From Zygaena filipendulae (taxonomy: Eukaryota > Arthropoda > Insecta > Lepidoptera > Zygaenidae), in the NCBI GenBank assembly GCA_907165275.2, contig OU015672.1:3454501-3518500 (forward strand): DNA of 64,000 nt, read 5' to 3'. The translations under genes were made by a program, and so were the position numbers. Of the stretch, positions 11,346 to 22,400 are shown in pieces (positions within the stretch are counted from its first letter, which is position 1; every line of letters begins with the position of its first letter). Under the pieces are notes generated by a model, which had not been told where the DNA came from, did no database searches, and saw only the letters and a list, made by a program, of their open reading frames with translations.

Positions 11346-11653
11346 GTTAAACTCAACTTTGAGTCCCTCAATAAATTTCTATCAGTAAGTCTATTTTATT
11401 GATATATAACGCTGATTCGGGTACAGTTTATATAACATAATAATATGTAAACAGTGTAAAGATTGCAGCAAGCGGCGTGATTTGTAGTCGCATCAGCGTC
11501 AATTACATTACATAATGTATAATTGTATTATGTTGTATAAAAATCATACTGATGTTGCAGATGTAGATATAGTCAGTTTTGATAGAATAGTAGTTTTTAA
11601 ATTTTTAAAAATTAATTTTAAATATTGCACAATTACCTACCTACTCCGCTCAC

Positions 11654-11826
11654 CTGATTTTATGTCCCGATTAAATGAATTCAGCAACTCTGTGTTAACT
11701 TCAACATTTGCCGCAGCTGTATTTCCCGTGGTATTCCTATAATAAAAAGATTGGCCGGCGAAAAAGCCGGGTCACTGGGTCAGCAATCGTGTGGTAGGTA
11801 AGTACAAAGAAAATGTATAGTGTGTA
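11654..11826 (-). pseudogene. Exon 1 remnant of ACSF3 copy 1
   Basis: Homologous to the intact exon 1 at 24919-25078. The 3' part is intact ([14 protein letters not shown]..., then a good GTGAGC donor). The 5' part has lost the ATG, gained extra bases that create an in-frame TGA, and lost the bases that encode GKCLQH in copy 2. No Met codon remains between that stop and the donor, so the mitochondrial presequence cannot be made from this exon. Confidence 0.75.
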
Positions 11827-12289
11827 CTGTATTTATTTTCCGCAAAAATACCTACAATAATTACAGTGTCGTTACAAGGTTAAACTGAATATAATATTTA
11901 AAGATAAAAAGTTATATCTTCATTTAGATAACCCCTCACGTGTCAAATGTCGAATCAAAATTTCGTGTCCCCCTTTAGCTGTATGAGAGCCCCCCTTAAA
12001 AATATTTTATGAGCTTTCATCGTCGATAAGTCAGCAATGTACCTACGTAGGTATACCTACTATACAAATAAGACTAGCTTCTACGGTTTGGTTATAAAAC
12101 CCGTGTGACAGACGGATAGACGGACACACGAATGACAGCAATGATGATGAAAAAATTGCAGGGCTCCGTTTCGACCCTTTAGTGATTACCTTCTCTCTGC
12201 CTTCGGGTACAGAATAGAAAAATAAAGCAGCAAATTGTTGAAGACATAAAAGTTTGTTATTTTTTACCTTTTTTTTTAACGAAATGTGT

Positions 12290-12512
12290 TAAATGTGTTG
12301 TCGGTGACAAGCCCGTTTGTGTCTGCCCACTTGGGTTGTTCTGCTCACGACGAGCTCGTGGTTGGAATTCGACTTTGCCCCTCCATATTTGGCTTGTAAC
12401 CGACTTCCAACCGACCGAAAAGTGGTAGCACAAACCAATAATAATATTACGTGTATTTTTGTCTTTTGGATTTAATAGGTATTTAGTTATTTTTAGCTTT
12501 TTAGTTTTGTGT
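12290..12512 (-). repeat. Repeat related to the 58.4-58.7 kb inverted repeat
   Basis: Shares GGTGACAAGCC, CCAAATATGGAGG and GTGGTAGCACAAACCAATAA blocks with 58397-58737, but keeps only one of the two arms. Confidence 0.6.
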
Positions 12513-13135
12513 TTTTGGAAGTCGGTTTTCATTTTTTTGTTAAAATTTTGGTTATTTCTCGCTTTTAAGTGAGTCGGTTTGTAATTTATCTAAGTTACAG
12601 TAGCCTAATGTCAACTGCTCATCACCTTTTACAAAATATTGCTTTGCCCGATACAGGGACGTTAATTTTTGAGGAGTTCTCCTAGTACCTACATCACCAT
12701 CAGTTCCACTTCACCATACACATTGTGACGAGCATAAATTGTTTAGAAACCATATTAAAGTTAACGAATCGGAACCCGTGAGATACCTATTATTGAGTAG
12801 TTCCGATGACAATCTGTGTTCTTCATCATCAGTTCCACTTCTTCAAATTTTGCTTTCCGAAAGCAAATAAACGATTTTCTATAAAATATACCCAAATCGC
12901 TATAGGTTTGCCTATAATTTTTGAAGAATTCCCTCGATTTCTCCAAGATTTCATCATCAGATCCTGACTTGGTGGCAATGGGTCCGAATTGGGAGTATAC
13001 CCTTTCAAACAAAAAAAGAATTTTCCAAATCGGTCCAACCATCTTCGAGTAATCGATGAACATAAATAAAACAATAAAAAAACATACGTACAACCGAACA
13101 TAGAACCTCCTCCTTTTTGGAAGTCGGTTAAAAAT
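12513..13135 (-). mobile_element. AACCGACTTCC-terminus element, about 0.6 kb
   Basis: Reverse copy of the family at 57452-58394. The right end reads CCTCCTTTTTGGAAGTCGGTT; the interior has the TGATGATGAAG/CATCATCAG and AATCGAGGGAATTCTTC blocks. The left end (GTTTTTGGAAGTCGGTTTTC) is a shortened terminus. It has one internal unit where 57452-58394 has two. Confidence 0.7.
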
Positions 13136-14797
13136 ACCTTCTAGTTTCAACAAAATAAAATGGTAGATCTCTCACACAAATAGTTATAAGGTTAAAACTA
13201 TCCTATAGATTAAATTATAATATAAAATGCTACAATAGAAACTACAGTAAATTACCTTTTAATTAGGTACAATCAAGATTTTATAAGTTTTTATTATTAA
13301 AAATGCAAAAAGTCATATTATCTCAGAGGAAAAAACGGGAATGATTTGATTTAAATTACAAAATTTTTGAATTCACATACCTAAGTACCTACATAAAACA
13401 AATTAAAAACGAAATTTTATGATATTGTCCATACAATGTCAATTCAACAACGCATTATGAAACAAAAACACAAGAATAAATTACAATAAAATACCTATTG
13501 TCGCCGTTTAATTACATAAACTTCGAAAAATTCAAATCACAAATAAAATATAAATGAACTTAGGAACTGTCAAAACTTTTATAAAAATAGAAAGATAATA
13601 TAGTTATATCTTACTTACGTATTCATCGCAGAACACTTATCACTTATCTACGAGTGATTTGCCCGTTCACAACACACCGACACTGTCCTCAGCTTCAGAT
13701 TGCCGTGAATGTAAACAATTAATGATTTATTTAGGTAATGGGTACTTTTATTCTTGCAGGGGAGGGGAGGGCAAAATAGAATCATGCCCATTCATGACTT
13801 ATGTGCCAACATACATAAATGGGCATTTTGATCTTGTTTAATTTTGATCCTGAAATATTTGTGGAAGTTCAGGGAAGGTTTGTATTATAAAGAAAATTGA
13901 GAGTTCCTGTGGAAATTCCGAAACTCACAGAGGTGAAACCGCGGGGTACGGCCAGTCTAAATAAAATTTTTAAAGTGCAAAATCTGTTGCAGTTCATATT
14001 CAAATATTTCTGATTACGAATATCGGTGGTACCCTGGTACCTACTTGATGAAAGTGGTACAATAACCTCTTTTACGTCAGATAATAAAAATGCACTGATT
14101 AGGTAATAAAATTGTATTTTATTCAACATATTTAAATATATCCCCTTTGCACAACATAAACATAGGTGTTTTGACTTTTTTACATTTGGACAGATATAGA
14201 TACATGTGTGAAATAGACAAAACAACATTTTTCTAAAACTTAATAAAACTTGTTTTTAGTACAAATACAATGTGTTTTGGTTTCTTTGCATATTCATATA
14301 TTCTTCAAATACCTATGTAAAGAAAATACAAAGAATCAGTTAAAAATTAAGTATAGTATTCGACGATTCTGTGCCTGCTGAATGCCGTTCTATGTCTATT
14401 ATTAATTCTATGAGGTAGCCGGCAGGAGATTCCAAGAATTGCAACTATTGTATTGCATAATACATATTATACATAGCTATCGATATATATTATGATAAGT
14501 ATTCGTATATCTTAAAAGATCAAAGTCAATATACATATGATATACACTGTACAATCTCTTGAGATAAAGATTCTAAGGGACTATAAGTACTTCTGGGATA
14601 GGAATATCGTATACAGAGATGGAATTCCTAAAATGTCATTATTTTCAATAAAAAACTAGAATAATAATAAATTAATAGTTTTAAAGAGATTTGAGGCTAA
14701 GATTTTAACTTCAGAAAATGACTGACTGTATAATCATACAAAGAATTTACATAAATATTATTGCGGCTAATTACATCTATTGTACAAATATACAAAT

Positions 14798-15118
14798 AGG
14801 GATGTTGAAGACTTTTGAAAATCAAAATTCTAATTAGTCCGGTTTGTAGATTAATAAATAATATTGGACACGTATTTTTTGCTTTTACAACTTAACGATA
14901 ATATACATTAGATATAGCGCAAAAGTTTAGAGTGGGGGTTCGTGACGTCATTAACTGCTATAAGCCTCCATACAAACTACACCGGATAGTGACGTCACGC
15001 GAAATTTCAACTCAGTGTATCGCCGTCATTATTTGATTACATAAAAAAGAAAAAAATACGTGTCCAATATTTTTTATTCATCTACAAACCGGACTAAAAA
15101 AAATAGTCTAGCCCATTG
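14798..15118. mobile_element. CRE-MITE family copy
   Basis: About 320 bp with imperfect terminal inverted repeats. The left end is TAGGGATGTTGAAGACTTTT with AAATCAAAATTCTAATTAGTCCGG; the right end is CCGGACTAAAAAAAATAGTC TAGCCCA. The inside has TTGGACACGTATTTTTTGC and, inverted, ACGTGTCCAATATTTTTTAT, plus GTGACGTCA near 14942 and again near 14991. It has no coding capacity. Confidence 0.75.
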
Positions 15119-15696
15119 TTTTTATGAAAGTGTGCAACCTGAAAATAGTTTGATCGGAATTGAGTTTACATTACTACTTGAGTTTACATTTACATTGATT
15201 TTTCTTTAATAGATAAACTGATGATGTGAAGTCCAAAATGAACTTAATTCTATAAAAAAAAATCGTAAAATCTATCTAATTAATGGTGCCTAGGTAGGTG
15301 ATATTCCTGGGAGACTTGAGTTCAAACCAAACATTTGAACCGATATTTTTACTTTGAAGAAATATCTTAATACATTTTGTACCTATATAGGATATTTTTA
15401 CTTTCTACACTTCGACGAATATTAATCGAAAATAGAAAGAGGGGAAAAACATTTGATCAGCTAAAACATCCTACAAAGTTACAAGGGGATACAACCACAA
15501 AACTTCAACACGTTGTTTCGTAAGAAGTTAGGTATATCTACATAAAATATATGGTGAAAACCAAACACTATAAAATTATATAATATTATGTATAATTATA
15601 TACATTGAATGTAATTAAATTACATAACTATATTATTGATAAACATCTGAATAGTATTATACAAAAAAAAATATTTTTTCTACAGTGGCAGTATAT

Positions 15697-15702
15697 TTTA
15701 TT
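15697..15702 (-). promoter_or_regulatory. Candidate poly(A) signal, ACSF3 copy 2
   Basis: AATAAA on the minus strand, about 270 bases past the stop, inside a block (GGCAGTRTATTTTATTGAAC) shared with copy 1. Confidence 0.45.
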
Positions 15703-15969
15703 GAACCAATGGCGTAACCTTGGATACTATATTATGGGCCTCAACCCTAGGCCCCGGTATTAAGATCCTCACAGGGCTGACATTAGCACCATCTGCCATA
15801 AAAAATCATATCTCTAACAACTAGAAGTGCCAAAAACGGCCACAAACTATTTGCCCTGTTTAACATTTTTTTACTATCAACGTCTTTTGGAATGAAATAT
15901 CTGAGAAGACAATGGCTCTAGTTTCACCGTTGCCGTTGTAGGGGTCCTAAAGATCGGGTACACACTCAC

Positions 15970-16417
15970 CTATTGCTCCTTCATCACCAAATCCTTACTG
16001 TACAGTCTCCTGATCTCCTTCTTATCCAACTTGCCCATGGCGTTCCTCGGCATCTGGTCGACAATGAGCAGGTTCCTCGGGAGCTGGTACGGCGCTAGTC
16101 TCTTTCCCGCGTCGTCCTTCAGCTCTCCCAAGGTCAACGAGGCGCCCTTATGCAGTTGCACAACGGCCGTAATAGTTTCACCGAAGTCCTCATGTTCGAC
16201 GCCCAGCACGGCCACGTCGGCGACGCTCGGATGCTCCGACAACGCGGACTCCACTTGCAGCGCGCTCACCTTGTAGCCGCCGGTCTTGATTATGTCTATG
16301 GACGTGCGGCCGAGGATGCGGAACTTGCCGTCCGCGTAGGAGGCGGTGTCGCCGGTGCGGAACCAGCCGTCCGCCGTGAAGTCGTCGGCGGTCAGCGACG
16401 CGACGCGGTTCCAGTAC
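15970..16417 (-). CDS. ACSF3: ACSF3 copy 2, terminal exon
   Basis: Encodes the mobile C-terminal lid domain: GWFRTGD, the hinge [14 protein letters not shown] and the catalytic Lys of NAMGKLDKK. It ends VMKEQ, TAG. A strong donor-like GTGAGT follows the stop codon directly in both gene copies. Confidence 0.9.
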
Positions 16418-19400
16418 CTGGGTGGGGAATGGGGTGATGTTTGACAGTTTATTATTATTAAAAAAAACTTGAGGACTCTTAGCGGAATTTGAGAAGTGGA
16501 CGTCAGTTTTATTTCTTGATCTCGAAAATTGGCTTAATGTGGTTGATGTTGTGTAAATGTGGTGGAATTTACATAATAGTGATCCATTAGTGATTAGCAG
16601 GGTATGGAAATAGTGAAATAAGATGAAATGGGGCGTTCGCCGGGAGTTTGTCGTTTTATATAACTCTCCTGACAAAATGACCTATTAACGAGGTGATTTT
16701 ACAAGTTCCGGTAAATAACTTCAGAAATCAAAAACATCTGACTTGGCTGTATGGATTTAGTTTCCTTTGCCATTTATTTTATTTTACTAGATTTAGAAAC
16801 AAACGTGTGGATGGCCAAATCAGAATTTAAAAAAACAACTATGTTAGAGGGGAATCGAATCCGTTAAATTTAGAAAAAAGACACATCGCGTTCTTTTCTT
16901 AAAACAGACAGTTTTTTCTCGTTTATAATATTAGTAGGGATCATGCGCCTGCACAGGTGGGAGGACATAGAGGTCATGACCCCCGTAAGCACGGGCCCGA
17001 GTAAGCACTCTGAACAAAGAAACTTGAAAGGCAAGTGGTAAAAGAACACTTTTCATTCAAGCGCGCACCTTTTTACAAATGCTGGGGTGGATATAAGGTA
17101 TATGCAAAGTAGGTACCTGGTGAAAACGCCGGGCCCTTTCAGCAGCAGCTCCCCCTGGTACACGCCGTCCGCGCTCTCCTGGTGGCGCGTCACTGTCGGC
17201 GGCTTCCACTCGTAGCCGTCGGACTCCACCAGCGAGTCCTGCGACGCGGCGAGACCGAGGCGCCCGAGGCATATCTGTTAATGTGGGATCGGCCTCTACA
17301 ATTAGTCTTCATCGCATGTCAACTTGAGTGTTTTGAACCGAAAGGCGACGGTATATTATAACAATAATAATAAAACTATTTATTGATTTATTTTAGAATA
17401 GAATAGAATAATTTTTATTATTATTAATATTTGCGCGCCCACGCTGCCCACGGTGCGCGCGCTCGACAGGCTGGTTCGCTTGCACCCGGTGCCGCTCACC
17501 TGGTACTCGGGCTCCGGCGTCTGCACGGTGACGAGGGGCTCCAGCTCGCCGGTGTCCTGGCGCACAGCGGCGATGCGCGCGCCCACGCCCGGCAGCGGCG
17601 CGCCCACGCTGCCCACGGTGCGCGCCTCGACCGGCCGGTACGGGTTGCTGAGCGCCATGCCCGCTTCCGACATGCCGTAGCGCTCGAGCAGCCGCTGCCC
17701 GGATATCTGGGCGGTATTCGTGACACCTTTGTTAACCCCCGCGAGCGGAATTCCTGCAGGAACTCCCAAAGTAGCCTAATTTACTCTATATAATATCAGC
17801 TAATTAACAACGCAAGTCCCGTCAAAATCGATCCAACCGTTTCGGAGATTCACCCGCTTGAGTTTCGGAATTCCCGTAGGAACTCCAAACTTCTTTCATG
17901 GTACGGACGTAGTTTATAGGAACCGAAGTCAGTGTCGGAGTTGTTGAATTTGTTTTTCGGTGATTTCACTCGCATTAATTTTCGAGTTTCAGGGCTTACC
18001 GAATAACGTCACGAGTCCCCCACCCTAAACTTTATCTATGTTTATTTTCATTAATTTGGAAAAGCAAAAACTTCGTGACTATTGTTTTTTATTTTCTAAC
18101 TGACGTACTAATTAGAATTTTGATTTTAATACCCTGGAGAATACCGAATTGGGTATTTTCCGGGGTATCAAAATAAAAAAGAAATCTAATAAACATAGAT
18201 GAAGCGCACTAAAGCTTCGGGTGGGACACTCGTGACGTTATTTGGGGTATTTTTTCATTACGTAAAAAAATAAAAAATACGACGTGTCCAATGTTTTTTA
18301 TTAATCTACACGACGCGACGGACTAAAAAAACATTTAGTTAAGTAGCCAATTAGTGTATACACCAAGTCCGATTTACATCAGGTTGCTGGCTGACTAACT
18401 GGTTTAATGAATTTTTTTTTTCTTCTTTTTTTTTTGTCATTTTAAATTTCAATTCCCCCATTCGAGTTCTGTTTTTAAATATCAACCCGCCCTCACCTCC
18501 TCCCACACGTCGGCGACGCGTTGCGGCAGCGGCGCGGAGCCGGCGCACGCGAGCCGCAGCCGGCGCAGCGCGGCGCGCACGTACTCCGCCCGGCGCGCGT
18601 CCCCGAACAGCTTGTCGCGCTCGCCGCCCAGCCGCGCGTACATCGCGGGCACGCCGTGCAGCACCGTGGGCCGCGCCTCCTCGCGCTCGCCCATGCCCAG
18701 CAGACGCGCCCACACCACGTGCGGCACGAAACTGCCCAGCATGCGCACCCTACGAGCGATGACAGTGAAAAAAATAAAATAAACCTATCTATTCTATCTA
18801 TACATATAAAATGCTTTGTCCTGAATGACGGATGGATCAACACACAGCCTAATGCGCTTATTACACTTTGCAATTTCAGAGCACCAATTTAAGGCCTAAA
18901 TGTACCCTACAGCAGTCGATTTAGAGTACAATTTAGTGTAGTGTGATTACTCGCTCTCTCTCTCTCACTCACCGACCCTAAATTGTATCCGATTTAGAGC
19001 ACTAAATTGGTGTCTTGAAATTGTAAGGTGTAATAAGCGCTTAAACCGCTGATCGTAGAGACCTGAAACTTGGAGGATGTGTTGTGTGACGTAGGCATCT
19101 GATAAGAAAGGATTTTTGAAAAATCAACCCCTAAGGGGATAAAAACGGATTGCAAAGTTTGTATGGAACAATTCCGCGGGAACTTCGAAATTATCGCGGG
19201 TGAAACCGCGCGGGTCAGTTAGTAACTATTATAAGCTGATCCCGTCTCCTGGCGAATACACCCACGTTAATTCAAATCACCTGGCGCCGGCGGCGAGCGA
19301 GGCGTTCAGCGAGTTGAGCTGCCCGTGGACGTGGTGCAGCGGCAGCGTGTGCAGCACCACGTCGCCGGCCGAGTACTGCCACGCCACGTGCAGCGCGGCT

Positions 19401-22400
19401 ATCTGCGCGGCGAGCATGCCGTGCGTCCACACCACGCCCTTCGGCTTGCTCGTCGTGCCTGCACAGTGCACACTCCTGACTCCACACTAGCTGTCACGGA
19501 GGCTGCTCAGGGGCCGTCCGTACAGTACCTACGTCACACCTTAAGGGGCGACGAAAGGTGACATTGTGTGACTACGGGTGGGACCAAAGTATCGTGACAT
19601 CTAACAAGTAGATGCCTCCTCCCACCCCTTGTCACACAATGTCACACATCGTCGACTCTCTCCCTTCACACCCCTCAGGGTGACAACGACAACTTCCCAA
19701 AAGGAAAACTTCCGATAACGACAGCTTTCGAAAACGACACAACTTCCCAAAACAACAGCATCATGGGTGGTCCATTATCGGAACCGAAGTCGGAGTTTTT
19801 AAATTTAGTTCATCGGGAGTCGCAACTGGAGTCAGAGGTTGTGGCAGAAGAGAGATGTGTCAAACATCATCCGTAAATCATCAGTATTGCGCATTATAGT
19901 ACGGGAGATACCGATGCTAATTCGGGAGACACTCGAGCGTCGTTGGGACCTATTGGGTTTTGAAGATTAGGAGATATAAACAAAATAAGGTTATATGATA
20001 TTTTTTCATTCACCGGTGGGTTTAGCTTCTACAGGCTTTCAAAAATGTAAAAAAAAATTGTAAAATGGAAATACTCGAGCGCGTCAGATATTGTAGTTTA
20101 GATACTCCAAGGTGTCTCTGATATCGAAAATATATTCATCTGCCCATTTGCGTGGTGGGGGTGGCCATCCGGAAGGGGAGAAAATGAAAAAAAAAAACAT
20201 TTACTCGAGCGCGTCAGATATTCAAAGGGGATGTTAAGTGAGCCTTAAAAATGCACCCCTTCGAAAATCTGCCGATTTGGAGGTGACGCAAGGTAGTAGC
20301 GAATTTTTGAAAATGCAAAAAAAAATCTCAATTTTGAAATACTCGAGCGTGTCAGATTATTTTACAGAAGGTTCAGCTTGCAGTCCAAGTTATGTTGGCT
20401 TAAAATCTGACAATAATTTTGAGGGATATTATTAATCTGACTGCTAGAAACAAAAATTATGATTTATTTTTAATTTTTTTTTATTTCTGATGTAAGTTTA
20501 ATAACTTTATGAGCTATTTCTTGTTCACAAAAAACACACTTTATATTTCTATGAAATATGTAAAAGCTCACAAAATATTATTTACAAAACTAACTTTAAA
20601 GCACAAACAAGCCATTTCGTTATATAATAACATGAACGCGTTGTTATGTGATGAGCTTTATTATATAATATATATATAATTACATTAAAGTGAAAGGTGA
20701 ACCTATAGTTTGATTTTGATTAATACTTACCTTAACTTATTTTAATATGTATTTTAACCGACCAAAAAAAGTTATAATTCGACACGTTTAGCGCCGTGGT
20801 ATACTGTGATGACGTTATGGCGACGGAAAGTAGTGTGAGGACGGTGCGAGAGAGTGAGAGATAGAGAAAAAGTAAAAGGGAAAGAAAGACAGAGATATGA
20901 ATAGGTACATGTTTCACTGCAGCTGCTCGTTCGATTCGAAGACGATTTTTGTTTCTTCGGCTTATGAAAATCGGCAGATTATATTTTTCCCGCTATCCTT
21001 GAGTTATTTACTTTAAAATAAAAAACAAATCAACTGCGCTCGAGAATGTCGAAGTTGCGTTTTTTTTTTGCAAGTTTGTGATCCTCTAACTCCTTTACGT
21101 CACGTTCAAATGGTCAGATTATTCATATACATACTTCTCACTATGTAATTAACCCACCATATCTTAATCTGACGCGCTCGAGTATTTCGAGTTATCGATT
21201 TTTTTTTACTAATCTGATCGGTTATTCTAGACGCACCCACCAGTGTAGAGGGCCTATATTTGGTGGAGGTACTCAACATGGTGCAAGGTACCCCCCTTAT
21301 GTTCATCTGACGCGCTTTAGCTAATCCACAAATCCCCTCTTGGCGGTCCGTACTATTATGAAAGAGTAATCGACGACAGAAAGTGAGTGTGGAAGGGTAG
21401 TTCTCCGCGCGACAAAGTGTCGGAATCGGAAGTAAAAGACTTATCGGAGTCGGAGTCGAAGCTCCGTAACATGTTTGGTCCATCCATAATAAAATAGGCA
21501 AGTTGAATTTTTAGTTATTGTTCGGTAATTTGACAAGCATTTTATCTTGTTTTACGTAATCAAAAAATACGGCGATACGTCGAGTCGAAATGTCGCATGA
21601 TGTTACGTCTTGATACAGTTTCTACTACGTAGATAAGAGTTATGACATAACTATTTATTTTTTCAATAATTGAAAAACCGGCCAAGTGCGTGTATGACTT
21701 TAACAAAGAAAATTTCAAATAAAAAGATCGAGAGTTATCAATATGTTGGTATTTGTTGATAAAATATAATATATAACTAGCTGTTCCCCGCGATTTTATC
21801 CGCGGTAATTTCGGTTTTCCCGCGGAGGTTGCGGGAAAAAAGTACTCTATGTCCTTCTTTGTGCCCCGACAGTAGTTTATTTTATTTATTTTATTTATTT
21901 ATTTATTTATTTTTAGGAAGACCAACGGTGATTAGCTGTTCCCCGCATTAGTGCCGGAGTTCCCACGGGAATTCTGGAACAAAATCTATCCTATCTTTTA
22001 AGTTGGACCACATTATAAATGATTACAAAATTTTATCAAAATCCGTTCAGTAGTTTCGGAGTCCATCGCGGACAAACAACGTGACACGTGATTTATATAT
22101 ATTAGATTAGATAGATAGATTATAAGATAAGTAATAAATATTATCATCAAGTTTTAAGTTCATAGCTGTCAACAGGGAGTTGCAAAATATTTCGGTACAA
22201 AGTGTACTAAAAAAAAATTGACTTTGGCGGCTTCTCATGCCTATGTTTTCAGGCAGGCTTTTATCGGGTTAAATCCCAAGCACTGGGTTGACTGCCCATG
22301 TATAACCACACTAGCTGTGCCCCGCGGTTTCACCCGCGTTAATTTCAGAGTTCCTGCGTGAATTCCGGGATAAAAGTACCCTATGTGTTAATCTGATGTA

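Larger units (their letters stand above)
2162..11826 (-). pseudogene. ACSF3: ACSF3-like acyl-CoA synthetase, copy 1, 5' end broken
   Basis: Tandem copy of the malonyl-CoA synthetase gene at 15970-25078. Exons 2 to 9 are recognisable: 9438-9575, 8780-8872, 7590-7877, 6636-6813, 4536-4785, 3969-4175, 3585-3742 and 2162-2609. All keep phase and lack stops. They encode the P-loop [10 protein letters not shown], the A5 motif [18 protein letters not shown] and the A10 lysine in [10 protein letters not shown]. The exon 1 remnant (about 11654-11826) has no ATG and reads CTG ACC CAG TGA in the frame that joins exon 2. Exon 6 has lost one GAG codon and its donor is GTGTGG instead of GTGAGG; the stronger GTAAAC just downstream would create TGA. 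The A7 motif is GWFRTSD instead of GWFRTGD. Amino-acid changes against copy 2 are frequent (about seven per hundred in exons 4 and 9). I infer a decaying duplicate. Use of another first exon cannot be excluded. Confidence 0.65.
11827..15969. other. Spacer between the ACSF3 copies
   Basis: No gene seen. To about 11925 it is still homologous to DNA upstream of copy 2 (GATAAAAGTTAT region near 25200). It then holds repeats: a 12.3-13.1 kb complex of the AACCGACTTCC family, a Helitron-type 3' fragment (13890-13957) and a CRE-MITE (14798-15118). From about 15580 it becomes the conserved 3' flank of ACSF3 copy 2. The stretch 13140-13860 is AT-rich and shows no recognisable feature. Confidence 0.7.

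Noticed and set aside
13659..13841. 60-codon frame with CRECKQ and a later Cys
   Set aside because: Isolated, without splice context, homology or codon bias. Treated as chance.
20732..20917. 61-codon frame ([20 protein letters not shown]...) resembling a signal peptide, present in both AGTACGG elements
   Set aside because: The hydrophobic run comes from a purine-rich AGAGAGAGAAAG tract read in antisense. The two copies share it only because the element is the same. No stop-to-stop conservation test is possible with two copies.
19898..21354. Regularly placed ACTCGAGCGCGTCAGA boxes as a CRISPR-like array
   Set aside because: Spacing is uneven, boxes occur in both orientations, the whole unit is bounded by inverted ends and a target duplication, and the genome is eukaryotic.
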